DNA from: Krasilnikovia cinnamomea
Lineage (GTDB): Bacteria > Actinomycetota > Actinomycetes > Mycobacteriales > Micromonosporaceae
Assembly: GCF_004217545.1 (NCBI RefSeq)
Contig: NZ_SHKY01000001.1
Coordinates: 1,550,001 to 1,614,000 of the forward strand
Direction: 5' to 3'
DNA: 64,000 nt
Positions 17,698 to 26,499 of the stretch are shown here, piece by piece. The notes beneath the pieces are model-generated. The model made no database searches. It saw only the letters and a list, made by a program, of their open reading frames with translations, and had not been told where the DNA came from. Made by a program: the position numbers and the translations under genes. How positions within the stretch are numbered: position 1 is the stretch's first letter; each line of letters begins with the position of its first letter.

Positions 17698-18564
17698 ATG
17701 CGCATCACCCGATTGGCAGCGGCGGCGGGGGCCGTCGCGATGGCGTTGGCGATGGCGGCGTGCGGCGGCGGCGACGGCGACGGCGACGGCACCGGTTCCA
17801 GCTCGTCCAGCGGCGTCGTGGACAAGGCGTCCAAGGACAAGAAGCTGGTCATCGGCGTCAAGGCCGACCAGCCCGGCCTGGGCCTGCAGTCCGGCACCAC
17901 GTACACCGGGTTCGACATCGAGATCGCCAAGATCCTGGCGAAGGGTCTCGGCGTGCCGGAGTCCGGCATCGAGTGGAAGACCACGGTGTCGAGCAACCGC
18001 GAGCCGTTCATCCAGCAGGGCCAGGTGGACCTGGTGGTGGCGACGTACACGATCAACGACGAGCGCAAGAAGGTCGTCAACTTCGGTGGCCCGTACTACG
18101 TCGCGGGCCAGGACCTGCTGGTGGCGGCCGACTCGACCATCACCGGCCCGGAGTCGCTGGACGGCAAGAAGGTCTGCTCGGTGACCGGCTCCACCCCGGC
18201 CAAGCGCATGCAGACGGACTACCCGAAGGCGCAGCTGCAGCTGCTCGACTCGTACTCCAAGTGCGTGAACCTGCTGGCCTCGAAGTCGGTCGACGCGGTG
18301 ACCACCGACGACATCATCCTCGCCGGGTACGCCGCCCAGGAGCAGTACGCGGGCAAGTTCAAGGTCGTCGGCAAGCCGTTCAGCACCGAGCCCTACGGCA
18401 TCGGGCTGAAGAAGACCGACACCGCGGGCTGCAACAAGATCAATGAGATTCTCAAGGCGTCGGCGACCGACGGGTCGTACAAGGCGGCCTGGGATTCGAC
18501 GCTCGGCAAGAGCGGCAAGGCCGCGCCCGAGCTGGACGTCACGAAGCTGACCAACTGCAGCTGA
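17698..18564 (+). CDS. gluB: ABC importer solute-binding lipoprotein (glutamate type)
   Basis: Captures the amino acid outside the membrane. The 288-aa product has a lipoprotein signal peptide ending in the lipobox AMAAC (Cys near residue 21), followed by an Asp/Gly/Ser-rich linker. It is an SBP_bac_3-type periplasmic-binding fold, with TYTGFDIEIAKILAKGLG and VVATYTINDERKKVVNF. The ATG follows GAGGAGCGTAACG. It lies 63 bp after gluA and 70 bp before gluC; the latter gap holds a strong hairpin. Confidence 0.92.
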   Translation: MRITRLAAAAGAVAMALAMAACGGGDGDGDGTGSSSSSGVVDKASKDKKLVIGVKADQPGLGLQSGTTYTGFDIEIAKILAKGLGVPESGIEWKTTVSSNREPFIQQGQVDLVVATYTINDERKKVVNFGGPYYVAGQDLLVAADSTITGPESLDGKKVCSVTGSTPAKRMQTDYPKAQLQLLDSYSKCVNLLASKSVDAVTTDDIILAGYAAQEQYAGKFKVVGKPFSTEPYGIGLKKTDTAGCNKINEILKASATDGSYKAAWDSTLGKSGKAAPELDVTKLTNCS

Positions 18565-18574
18565 ACCGCCTGAT

Positions 18575-18608
18575 CGCGGGCGGGACCGGCATGCCGGTCC
18601 CGCCCGCG
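18575..18608. terminator. 34-nt perfect palindromic hairpin between gluB and gluC
   Basis: CGCGGGCGGGACCGGC is followed by its exact reverse complement, giving a 34-nt perfect palindrome followed by GCGTTTTCG. It lies 10 bp past the gluB stop and 26 bp before the gluC start. In an operon this position suggests partial termination or a 3' stabiliser that raises binding-protein expression over the permeases. That effect is an inference. Confidence 0.65.
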
Positions 18609-18634
18609 ACCGCGTTTTCGAGGAAGCGAGGACG

Positions 18635-19309
18635 ATGAACGTCTTCTCCGATCCCGCCAATTTCGACGTGTACGTGACCGGGTTCCTCTGGATCCTGAAA
18701 CTCACGATCGGGGGCACCGTCGGCGCGCTCGTCCTGGGAGTGCTGCTGGCCGCGATGCGGGTCTCCCCCGTGCCGGTGCTGCGCGGCTTCGGCGCGGCGT
18801 GGGTGAACACCTTCCGCAACACGCCGCTGACGTTGATCATCTTCTTCTGCTACTTCGGCCTGTACGCCACGCTCGGCCTCACGATCTCCGACAACCTCGA
18901 GCGCAACAACTACTGGCTCGGCGTGATCGGTCTGGCGGTCTACACCGCCGCGTTCGTCTGCGAGGCCATCCGCTCCGGCATCAACACCGTGCCGGCGGGA
19001 CAGGCCGAGGCCGCCCGGGCGATCGGGATGTCCTTCCGGCAGACCCTGACGATGATCGTCCTGCCGCAGGCCGGGCGCACCGTGGTCGCGCCGCTGGGCA
19101 GCATCTTCATCGCGCTCGCCAAGAACTCCACCATCGTCGGGACCATCGGGCTCGCCGAGTCGTCCAACGCGATGAAGGAGCTCATCAACGCCAACGGCGA
19201 CGTGGTCATCCCGATCTTCCTGGTCTTCGCGGGCACCTTCGCGGCGGTCCTCATTCCCTCCGGCTACGCCTTCGGCTGGCTGGCGAACCGGCTGGCGGTG
19301 AAGCGGTGA
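18635..19309 (+). CDS. gluC: Amino-acid ABC importer permease (glutamate type)
   Basis: A 224-aa inner-membrane permease with about five hydrophobic segments and the coupling-loop pattern EAARAIGMSFRQTLTMIVLPQA, which contacts the ATPase. NTFRNTPLTLIIFF and KNSTIVGTIGLAE are typical of the HisMQ family. The ATG follows AGGAAGCGAGGACG. Its stop overlaps the gluD GTG start (GTGA), so gluC and gluD are coupled. Confidence 0.92.
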   Translation: MNVFSDPANFDVYVTGFLWILKLTIGGTVGALVLGVLLAAMRVSPVPVLRGFGAAWVNTFRNTPLTLIIFFCYFGLYATLGLTISDNLERNNYWLGVIGLAVYTAAFVCEAIRSGINTVPAGQAEAARAIGMSFRQTLTMIVLPQAGRTVVAPLGSIFIALAKNSTIVGTIGLAESSNAMKELINANGDVVIPIFLVFAGTFAAVLIPSGYAFGWLANRLAVKR

Positions 19310-20199
19310 GCACGAACACCGACACTGTTCTCTACGACCACCCCGGCCCCCGGGCCCGGGCCCGCAACCGGATCCTCACGGTCGTCTTCGGGGTGGCGCT
19401 GCTGGCGCTGCTGTACTGGGTCTACGCGCGCTTCGACGCCAAGGGCCAGTGGGCGGCCCCACTGTGGAAGCCGTTCACGTACGCCAGCACGTGGACCGAC
19501 TACATCATCCCGGGGCTGGAAGGCACCCTGAAGGCCGCCGCGGTCGCCATGGTGCTCTCGCTCGTGTTCGGGCTCGTCTTCTCGATCGGCCGGCTCTCCG
19601 ACCACCGCTGGGTCAGCATCCCCGCCGGTGCGGTCGTCGAGTTCTTCCGCGCCGTACCGTTGCTGCTGTTGATGTTCTTCATCTTCTACGGCGTGCCGTT
19701 CCTGACGCAGACGCCGATGCCGGTCTTCTGGGCGGTGGTCGCGGGCCTCACCCTCTACAACGGCTCCGTGCTGGCGGAGGCGTTCCGGGCCGGGATCCGG
19801 GCGGTGCCGCTGGGGCAGAGCGAGGCCGGCTACGCGATCGGCCTGCGCAAGAGCCACGTCATGCAGGCGATCCTGCTGCCCCAGGCGGCGCGCGCGATGC
19901 TCCCGGTGATCGTCAGCCAGCTCGTCGTGCTGGTGAAGGACACCGCGCTGGGCTACATCATCGCGTACCCGGAGCTGTTGCAGCTGGGCGTCAACAACCT
20001 GTCCGCCAACTACGGCAACGTGGTGCAGGCCGCCATCGTCGTCGCGATCATCTTCATCCTGGTGAACACGGTCCTGACCTGGTTGGCGGGCTGGCTCGAG
20101 CGGCGCACCCGCCGGGCGGGCCGCACGCCGCGGGTCATCGGTGAAGCGGTGGCCGCCAGCGGAAGGGCCGCCAGCGGGGTCGGCGAAGCGCAGGGCTGA
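19306..20199 (+). CDS. gluD: Amino-acid ABC importer permease (glutamate type), second subunit
   Basis: A 297-aa permease partner of gluC. It has an extended cytoplasmic N-terminus, the FFRAVPLLLLMFFIF helix and the coupling loop EAGYAIGLRKSHVMQAILLPQA. The C-terminal ~35 residues after the last helix are Arg/Ala-rich. It starts at GTG 19306, overlapping the gluC stop. It ends three bases from the convergent rny stop, so little room remains for a terminator. Confidence 0.92.
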   Translation: MSTNTDTVLYDHPGPRARARNRILTVVFGVALLALLYWVYARFDAKGQWAAPLWKPFTYASTWTDYIIPGLEGTLKAAAVAMVLSLVFGLVFSIGRLSDHRWVSIPAGAVVEFFRAVPLLLLMFFIFYGVPFLTQTPMPVFWAVVAGLTLYNGSVLAEAFRAGIRAVPLGQSEAGYAIGLRKSHVMQAILLPQAARAMLPVIVSQLVVLVKDTALGYIIAYPELLQLGVNNLSANYGNVVQAAIVVAIIFILVNTVLTWLAGWLERRTRRAGRTPRVIGEAVAASGRAASGVGEAQG

Positions 20200-20202
20200 A
20201 AC

Positions 20203-21963
20203 CTACCGGGCCAGCTCCGTGACGCGGGACTCGCGGACGACCGTGACGCGGATCTGGCCCGGGTAGGTCAGCTCCTCCTCGATCTGCTTGGCCACGTCGC
20301 GGGCCAGCACTGCCGCGCCGATGTCGTCGATCTCCTCCGGGCGCACCATCACCCGGATCTCCCGGCCGGCCTGCATCGCGAAGACCTTGTCCACCCCGAG
20401 CTTGCCCGCGGCGATCTCCTCGATCCGCTCCAGCCGCTTCACGTACGCCTCGAGGCTCTCCCGCCGGGCGCCCGGCCGGCCGCCGGAGCACGCGTCGGAC
20501 GCCTGGGTGAGCACGGCCTCCATGGTCTGCGGGGCAACCTCGTTGTGGTGCGCCTCGATGGCGTGCACCACGTCCTCGCTCTCGCCGTACTTGCGGGCCA
20601 GGTCCGCGCCGATCAGCGCGTGGCTGCCCTCCACCTCGTGGGTGAGCGCCTTGCCGATGTCGTGCAGGAACGCGCACCGCTTGATCGTCGGCACGTCCAG
20701 GCGCAGCTCGGCGGCCATGATGCCGGCGATGTGCGCGGTCTCGACCAGGTGCTTGAGGACGTTCTGGCCGTAGCTGGTGCGGTAGCGCAGCCGGCCCAGC
20801 AGCGTCGCCAGCTCGGGGTGGATGTCCGTGATGCCGACGTCGACCAGAGCCTCCTCGGCGGCCCGGTCGCAGAGGCGCTCCACCTCGCTCTTGGCCGACT
20901 CGAAGACCTCCTCGATGCGGTGCGGGTGGATGCGCCCGTCCAGCACCAGCTTCTCCAGGGTCAGGCGGCCGACCTCCCGGCGTACCGGGTCGAAGCAGGA
21001 CAGCAGCACCGCCTCGGGGGTGTCGTCGATGATCAGGTTGACCCCGGTGGTCGACTCGAAGGCCCGGATGTTGCGGCCCTCGCGGCCGATGATCCGGCCC
21101 TTCATCTCGTCGCTGGGCAGGTGCAGGACGCTGACCACGCTCTCCGCGGTCTGCTCGCTGGCGACCCGCTGGATGGCGTCCACGACGATGTGCCGGGCCC
21201 GCGTCTCGGCGGTACTGCGGGCGTCGTTCTCGATGTCGCGGATCAGGAGCGCGGCCTCCCGCTTCGCCTGACCCTCGATGCTGTCGACCAGCTCGGCGCG
21301 GGCGGCCTCGGCGGTCAGCCCGGCGATCCGCTCCAGTTCGCGGCGGTGCTCCTCCTCGGCCGTGGCCAGCGCGGCCTCACGGCGCGTCAGGGCCGCCTCC
21401 CGGCCGGTCAGGTCGGTGTCCATCGCCGCGAGGCGGCGCTCACGTTCGGTGAGCCGCTCCACCTCGTCGGCGTGCAGCCGCTCCCGCTCGTCGATCCGGG
21501 CCGCGCGACGCTCCACCTCGGCGGCCTGTTCCTTGGCCGTGGCGTTGAGCAGCGCCACCTCACGCTCGCCGCTGCGGCGGGCCGCCACCCGGACCTGCTC
21601 GGCGTCGGACTCGGCCTGCCGGTGGGCGTGATCGAGGATGGTGTCGGCTTCCGCGTGCGCGGCCTCCAGCACGCGGCGTGCCTCGGCGCGGGCCGCGTTG
21701 GCCTCCGCCTTCGCGGCGGCCGCCTCGGCGCGCACCGACGCGGCCTTGGCCTTGGCGTCGTCGACCGCGGTGGAGGCCTCGTCGGCGGCGGTGCGCAGCG
21801 CGGCGAGGGATTGCTCGTGCTGGTCCTTGGCTTCCAGGAACTGCTCGTCGACCCGGCCGTGCTGCAACTGGCGCACCACCCGGGCGCCGATCACGAGACC
21901 GAAGACCACCAGTGCGGCGAGGACCGCGATCGCCATCACGAGCACCCAGTACGGGGCGGTCAT
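20203..21963 (-). CDS. rny: Ribonuclease Y
   Basis: Endoribonuclease that starts mRNA decay, tethered to the membrane. The 586-aa product has an N-terminal transmembrane helix (about residues 5-25), a long Ala/Glu/Arg coiled coil to about residue 250, and a KH domain with GRIIGREGRNIRAFE. The HD domain follows, with the metal-binding HD in CAFLHDIGKALTHEVEGSH and later AIEAHHNE. ATG 21963 precedes the membrane helix, with GAAGGGAGC upstream. Its 5' leader or upstream region is unusually long (563 bp to the next gene). Confidence 0.95.
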   Translation of the reverse strand: MTAPYWVLVMAIAVLAALVVFGLVIGARVVRQLQHGRVDEQFLEAKDQHEQSLAALRTAADEASTAVDDAKAKAASVRAEAAAAKAEANAARAEARRVLEAAHAEADTILDHAHRQAESDAEQVRVAARRSGEREVALLNATAKEQAAEVERRAARIDERERLHADEVERLTERERRLAAMDTDLTGREAALTRREAALATAEEEHRRELERIAGLTAEAARAELVDSIEGQAKREAALLIRDIENDARSTAETRARHIVVDAIQRVASEQTAESVVSVLHLPSDEMKGRIIGREGRNIRAFESTTGVNLIIDDTPEAVLLSCFDPVRREVGRLTLEKLVLDGRIHPHRIEEVFESAKSEVERLCDRAAEEALVDVGITDIHPELATLLGRLRYRTSYGQNVLKHLVETAHIAGIMAAELRLDVPTIKRCAFLHDIGKALTHEVEGSHALIGADLARKYGESEDVVHAIEAHHNEVAPQTMEAVLTQASDACSGGRPGARRESLEAYVKRLERIEEIAAGKLGVDKVFAMQAGREIRVMVRPEEIDDIGAAVLARDVAKQIEEELTYPGQIRVTVVRESRVTELAR

Positions 21964-22526
21964 CTCGCCGCTGCTCCCTTCGCCTCGCACGTCCGCTCCC
22001 GCCACCCTGTCACGGCGGGTCCGGCACCCGCCGCGGCGGGGTCCGGGCCGCGGCACCGGCCGCGGGACTCGGAATGCTCGACCACGGCGCGGATCGGCCG
22101 CAGACGGCAACGGCCGACCGGCGGGGCGGGTTCAGGTACGCCGGGACGCACCGGGCTCGCCGCCCGTGCCGCTGTGCCAACCCCGTGCCGCCCCATGTCG
22201 CCTGTGCCCCCGGGTCCGTGTCGCCCTTGTCCACGAACCCCTCGGACCTGGCCGCCGTGCACGCCGCGTCGCGTCCACTTGCGGCCGGGTGGCGCCGCCC
22301 GCCCGATGCGCGGGCGGATCCGGTAACCGGCGCCACAGAGCACCGAAGTGATGCCGTACTGTAATGCGATCTATGTTGTGCGCTTAGCTTGCGATGGTCG
22401 AGCAAACCTTGTGTAACGCGAGGCTAGGTCGCGAGAGCCGCTTCGGTCAAGGACTCATGATTCGGCAGCGGACGGGACGTATGGCGCAGACATGCGCATG
22501 CCCTGCTCAACCGGCCAGGGGTCAAT
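21964..22526. other. 563-bp intergenic region upstream of rny, no gene found
   Basis: Bases 22000-22340 are extremely GC-rich with no convincing reading frame on either strand. Bases 22350-22460 are clearly AT-richer and most likely hold the rny promoter, including a small CGCGA-N7-TCGCG inverted repeat near 22418-22434. I could not fix -35/-10 boxes. If transcription starts in the AT-rich patch, rny would have a leader of about 380 nt. Confidence 0.5.
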
Positions 22527-24206
22527 TCAGGCGTAGCGGGACCAGAGATCGCGCATCGGCTCCCACTTCTCGCCGACGCCTTCTTTCCAGTACGCCAGCA
22601 GATACGCGGCCACCGGCGCCTGTGCGTCGTCCCACCAGATGCCACTGACGACCCGCTCGCCACCACCCTCAGTCACCTTGTACGCGTACTCCACGTAATT
22701 GCCGTTGAGGCGGCCGGACGGGGTGGGGCGTTTCGTCGCGTCGGCGACGCCCGGGGCGAGCTGACGCGCGTCGACGTTCTGCCCGAGCGCGCGGACCTGG
22801 CCCTTGTCCCGGTCGGCCGCCGAGTCGAACTCCACGAACACGATCGTCATGGCGTCCAGTTCACAGCGCACCCGGGCCTTCTCGCCGCGGGTCAGGTTCG
22901 GGCCGTTGCGTTCACCGCTGCGCGAGCAGCCCGACAGGTGCGGCAGCCAGGCCTGCGCCACCGGGGCGAGGGCACCGGTCAACTTCGGCTGATTGATCGC
23001 GATCTGGCTCTGCTCGTACGCCCCCAGCGTCGGCTCCGCGGACGGGGAGGCACTGGGCGCCGGGGAGGGAGCCGCCGCGGGGGCGGTCGCCCGGCCCGCG
23101 AACCAGCCGCCCGTGCCGAACAGCAGCAGGCCCACGACCAGGCCGACGACCAGGCCCAGCACCACGCGGCGGCGGTCCGGCGGCGGGGACGGTTCGATCC
23201 GTGGGCCGCGCGAGACCGAGGTGTCGAAGCCGAAGCGGTCGTCGTCCCAACTGGACGGTCCGGCGTCGGACGTCGGCGTCCAGGCGGCGTACGGGGTTGC
23301 CGGGTCCTCCGGGGACGTGGCCGCCGGGTGGGCTGGCGCGGACGCGTGGTCCGGCGTTGCGCCCTGGCCCTGGAAGGTGGGCGGGTGGCTCGGCGCGTCC
23401 GGCGCCGAATGGAACGGGCCGTAGGACGGGTATGGCGAGGCCTGTTCGCTGGGGGGTGGAGTCTGGGCTGGCGGGCTGGGCGGCGGGCCCTGGAACTGCG
23501 GGGCGGGAGTGTCAGCCGGGCCCGGCGTCGGGTGGTGATAGGTGGCCGCTGGGTACGTCGGTGAGCCGACGGGAGGAGCGGCCGCGCCCGAGGGCGGTGC
23601 GCCGGTCGGGGGCTGCCCGGCCACCGGAGGTTGCCCTGCCGCTGAGAGCTGGACGGGCGCTGAGGACTGGACGGGCGCTGCAGGCTGGACCGGCGTTGCG
23701 GGCTGGGCAACCAGTGGCGGCTGGACCGGCGTTGCCGGCTGGGCAACCACAGGCGGCTGGACCGGCGCTGCGGGCTGGGCAACCACAGGCGGCTGGACCG
23801 GCGTTGCCGGCTGGGCAACCACAGGCGGCTGGACCGGCGTTGCCGGCTGGGCAACCACAGGCGGCTGGACCGGCGTTGCCGGCTGGGCAACCAGTGGCGG
23901 CTGGACCGGCGTTGCCTGCTGCACGGGCGCTGCAGGCTGGACGGTTGGCGCGGTCCGGACGGCCTCCGGGCTCGGTTCGGGTGTTGCCGACGGCCCGGGG
24001 GAAGCGTCCGGAGAGGCTGTGGGGTGAGGTGCCGAGGCCGCACCGCTCTCGGGCGACGGCGGTTGGGGCATCGGATCGGCAGCGGACTCCGCGACAGACG
24101 CCGAGCCACTCGGAGACTCGCGCACGGCGGCGAAGTGCACGGTGGGTTCGGCGCCCTCCGGGAGGGGACCGGACCCGCCCTGAGCACCGTGGGAGTCGTC
24201 TGTCAC
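22527..24206 (-). CDS. Membrane protein with Pro/Gln repeat domain, one helix and a C-terminal extracellular domain
   Basis: A 559-aa product starting at GTG 24206. Residues 1-340 are Pro/Ala/Gln/Thr-rich, with seven copies of a 12-residue repeat of the type PVQPPVVAQPAT. A transmembrane helix (residues 347-370, VVLGLVVGLVVGLLLFGTGGW) is followed by a Ser/Pro linker and about 150 residues with strand/helix pattern and two cysteines. The ending is compact (EKWEPMRDLWSRYA). With no signal peptide, the repeat part should be cytoplasmic and the C-terminal domain outside. This resembles actinobacterial membrane proteins flanked by disordered tails. No function assigned. Confidence 0.7.
   Translation of the reverse strand: MTDDSHGAQGGSGPLPEGAEPTVHFAAVRESPSGSASVAESAADPMPQPPSPESGAASAPHPTASPDASPGPSATPEPSPEAVRTAPTVQPAAPVQQATPVQPPLVAQPATPVQPPVVAQPATPVQPPVVAQPATPVQPPVVAQPAAPVQPPVVAQPATPVQPPLVAQPATPVQPAAPVQSSAPVQLSAAGQPPVAGQPPTGAPPSGAAAPPVGSPTYPAATYHHPTPGPADTPAPQFQGPPPSPPAQTPPPSEQASPYPSYGPFHSAPDAPSHPPTFQGQGATPDHASAPAHPAATSPEDPATPYAAWTPTSDAGPSSWDDDRFGFDTSVSRGPRIEPSPPPDRRRVVLGLVVGLVVGLLLFGTGGWFAGRATAPAAAPSPAPSASPSAEPTLGAYEQSQIAINQPKLTGALAPVAQAWLPHLSGCSRSGERNGPNLTRGEKARVRCELDAMTIVFVEFDSAADRDKGQVRALGQNVDARQLAPGVADATKRPTPSGRLNGNYVEYAYKVTEGGGERVVSGIWWDDAQAPVAAYLLAYWKEGVGEKWEPMRDLWSRYA
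23683..23919. repeat. 36-bp tandem repeat, seven copies, inside the Pro/Gln-rich gene
   Basis: GGCTGGACCGGCGTTGC recurs exactly every 36 bp at 23683, 23719, 23755 (variant), 23791, 23827, 23863 and 23899. The period is a multiple of three and encodes the 12-residue PVQPP repeat, so copy-number change would keep the frame. Confidence 0.9.
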
Positions 24207-24679
24207 GGCGGAGCAGATTACCAGTCAGCCACGATCAGCGACGCCCCGCGAAGATCCACTTTGGCCCCTTGGGCCGATGGCATCGCAGCCGCTGTGGCCC
24301 CGGCGCCGATTCCCCGCGCCAGCCTGAGATTTCCGGCGGAGCATCGGTATATCCCGGGCGTTGGCGGCCGATTTGCCCGCTTGCCACCGACCGAGCGTGC
24401 CGGTCCTGCGTCATACCGTGTCGGCATTCCACCCGGTGCTCGCTGCCCGTAAGGCGAGGGAGTTGCCCCGATCACCGGCTTCGGTCCGCCGCGCGGCGTC
24501 CCGCGCGGTGAGGTAGCTCATGCGCCGCTGCCGCTCATGCTGTGAGGCAAGTCATGCCCTTTCGCCGAGCACTGCGGGCGGGAAAAGCGAGACTCCCGCC
24601 TGGGCGCGCCGACGCACGCCCGGGCGGGAGTCTCCTGGTGGCGCAGGGATCACCTGGCGCTAGGCCGCAGCGTGCGTCC
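24207..24679. other. 473-bp intergenic region, no gene found apart from a terminator
   Basis: An open frame on the minus strand at 24218-24475 has no ribosome site and unremarkable composition, so I do not call it. The region should contain the promoter of the Pro/Gln-repeat gene and, at its left side as seen from the next gene, that gene's terminator. Confidence 0.5.
24591..24632 (-). terminator. Strong hairpin terminator downstream of the LPVTG protein gene
   Basis: GACTCCCGCCTGGGCG pairs with CGCCCGGGCGGGAGTC (one mismatch in 16) across a 10-nt loop, about 50 bp after the stop of the minus-strand gene. Confidence 0.75.
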
Positions 24680-25465
24680 TCACGCCTCCGCCGACTCGCG
24701 GCGGCGACGGCTCACCAGCACCAGGCCGACACCGCCTGCCGCGATCGCGGCTCCCACACCGGCGATGCTGACGACGTTGACGCCGGTAACCGGCAATCCA
24801 CCACTCGCAGACGCCGAACCACCGCCGCCGCCGGTGCCGCCGCCGGTACCGACGCCGTTACCGCCGCCCCCGTTGTTGCCGCCCCCGTTGTTGCCACGGG
24901 CGTTGCCACCGCGGCCGTTCCCGCCGCCGGCCTTCGTGCCGCCGCCGTTGGTCACGCCGCCGCTGCCCGCGCCGCCGCCCGTACCGGCGCCGGAACTGGG
25001 CGGCGCGTCACCCGGGTTGGTGTTGCCACCGCCGGGAACCTCACCAGCACCGCCGGCGTCGCCGGGGTTGTCCCCTCCGCCCGCGTTTCCGCCACCGGGG
25101 TTGTCGCCACCGCCGGCGCTTCCCCCACCGCCGGTGCTTCCCCCGCCGCCGGGGTTGTCACCGCCGCCGGGGTTGTCGCCGCCGGTGCTTCCGCCGCCGG
25201 GGTTGCCGCCGGTGCCCGGGTCGGTGCTACCACCGGTGTCGCCGGGGTTGGTGTCGCCCGCGGGGGGATCGTTGGCCTTGTCGGTCGCCGTGGTCTCCGC
25301 GGTATCCGGCTCGGCCAACGCGATTGCGGTTCGCCCGAGCGGCGTCGTCGACGCGTTCGCGGTCGCGGCGCCCGTCAGAGCGGCCATGCAGACCGCGCCG
25401 GCGATCACGCCGAGCCGGGCCGTCACACGCACGCCGCGATGGCGTGCGAGCTGATTGATTCGCAT
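24680..25465 (-). CDS. Gly-rich cell-wall protein with LPVTG sorting signal
   Basis: A 261-aa exported protein. It has a signal peptide (ARLGVIAGAVCMAALTGAAT, cleavage after ANA), a middle of about 170 residues made of Gly/Asn/Pro/Asp/Ser low complexity, and a canonical sortase tail: LPVTG at residues 224-228, hydrophobic IAGVGAAIAAGGVGLVLV, then RRRRE. GGGAGG precedes ATG 25465. It should be anchored to the cell wall by a sortase, but no sortase gene is in this window. A flexible spacer or matrix role is inferred from composition only. Confidence 0.85.
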   Translation of the reverse strand: MRINQLARHRGVRVTARLGVIAGAVCMAALTGAATANASTTPLGRTAIALAEPDTAETTATDKANDPPAGDTNPGDTGGSTDPGTGGNPGGGSTGGDNPGGGDNPGGGGSTGGGGSAGGGDNPGGGNAGGGDNPGDAGGAGEVPGGGNTNPGDAPPSSGAGTGGGAGSGGVTNGGGTKAGGGNGRGGNARGNNGGGNNGGGGNGVGTGGGTGGGGGSASASGGLPVTGVNVVSIAGVGAAIAAGGVGLVLVSRRRRESAEA

Positions 25466-25731
25466 GTTCCTCCCACCGTCGCTGCGCGCGTGAACTCCCC
25501 GTAGAGACACCCTCCCCATCCGGGGGACGGTGATCCGCGCAGTCAGTGGTGGAACTTACCCGCTGTCAGTGATTGCCGCCATCCACCGTAGACAATGCGG
25601 ACATTTACGGACGTAAATCATCGCCATGGTTACTGTCAGTCTTCGGACGGGCCTTGCCACGCCACCACGCCACCGACCTTGTCGTGCCGCCGAGGTCGTC
25701 CGGCCGCCGGGAAAGCCCGGTGGGTTCGGGT

Positions 25732-26400
25732 CTAAGCGAGGTCGACCGAACCGTCGGCATCGGTGTATGCGTCGGTGTCGACCCCGGATACGAATTGCGC
25801 CGCTTCGGTGTCGCGTTCCGCCATGGCGTCCTTGACGACACGAATTGCCAGCCCTGCGGGATACCCCTTGCGTGCGAGCATTCCGGCGAGTCGGCGGAAC
25901 AGCGCTTCCGGATTGCCCGTCGCGGTGCGCAGCTTGCGGTCGACCAGCGCACGGGCGGTGGCCGCCTCGGATTCGTCGTCGAGGGACTCCAGCGCCTCGC
26001 TGGCCACCTCGGCGTCGACGCCACGCCGACGCAACTCGCCCGCCAGGGCACGCCGCGCCAGCCCGCGTCCGTGATGCCTGCTGGACACCCACGCACGGGC
26101 GAACGCCGCGTCGTCGATGATGCCGACCTCGTCGTACCGGTCGAGCACCTCGGCGATCACCTCGGCCGGGATCTGTCGGCGGGTCAGCGCCTGCGCCAGC
26201 TCCGCCCGCGTGCGGGGACGGACGGCCAACTGCCTGAGGCAGATTTCGCGGGCCACTTCGGACTCGTCGCGCGGCGGCCCGGCCGGAGGGACCGCCCGGG
26301 CGGGGGACCTCGGCTCGGGGGGAGCGAGTGGCTGGCGGTCGGGCCGTGGTGGGATGGCGTCCCATCCTCGGCCCGACCGCGCACCGCGTCGTGCGGTCAT
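25732..26400 (-). CDS. recX: Regulatory protein RecX
   Basis: Binds RecA and limits its filament and coprotease activity. The 222-aa product has an Arg/Pro-rich N-terminal extension of about 45 residues before the RecX fold (CLRQLAVRPRTRAELAQALTRR; VGIIDDAAFARAWVSSR; RRALAGELRRRGVD). It lies 99 bp downstream of recA on the same strand, the standard arrangement, and probably shares its SOS-controlled transcript. Shorter in-frame starts near residue 45 are possible because no strong ribosome site precedes ATG 26400. Confidence 0.93.
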   Translation of the reverse strand: MTARRGARSGRGWDAIPPRPDRQPLAPPEPRSPARAVPPAGPPRDESEVAREICLRQLAVRPRTRAELAQALTRRQIPAEVIAEVLDRYDEVGIIDDAAFARAWVSSRHHGRGLARRALAGELRRRGVDAEVASEALESLDDESEAATARALVDRKLRTATGNPEALFRRLAGMLARKGYPAGLAIRVVKDAMAERDTEAAQFVSGVDTDAYTDADGSVDLA

Positions 26401-26499
26401 CGGGTATCAACGCCCCGCCGGAGCAGGCCCCGCGCACCCCCGTCAGCCCGGTCGCCCCGGTCAGCCCGGTGGCCGGACGACTTCGAGGAACGTCGCACG

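Noticed and set aside
21964-22350. Small genes or a c-di-AMP-type riboswitch upstream of rny
   Set aside because: Frames have random composition and no ribosome sites, and I see no conserved riboswitch core.
24218-24475. 85-codon minus-strand frame
   Set aside because: No ribosome site, weak codon pattern, sits in a promoter-like gap.
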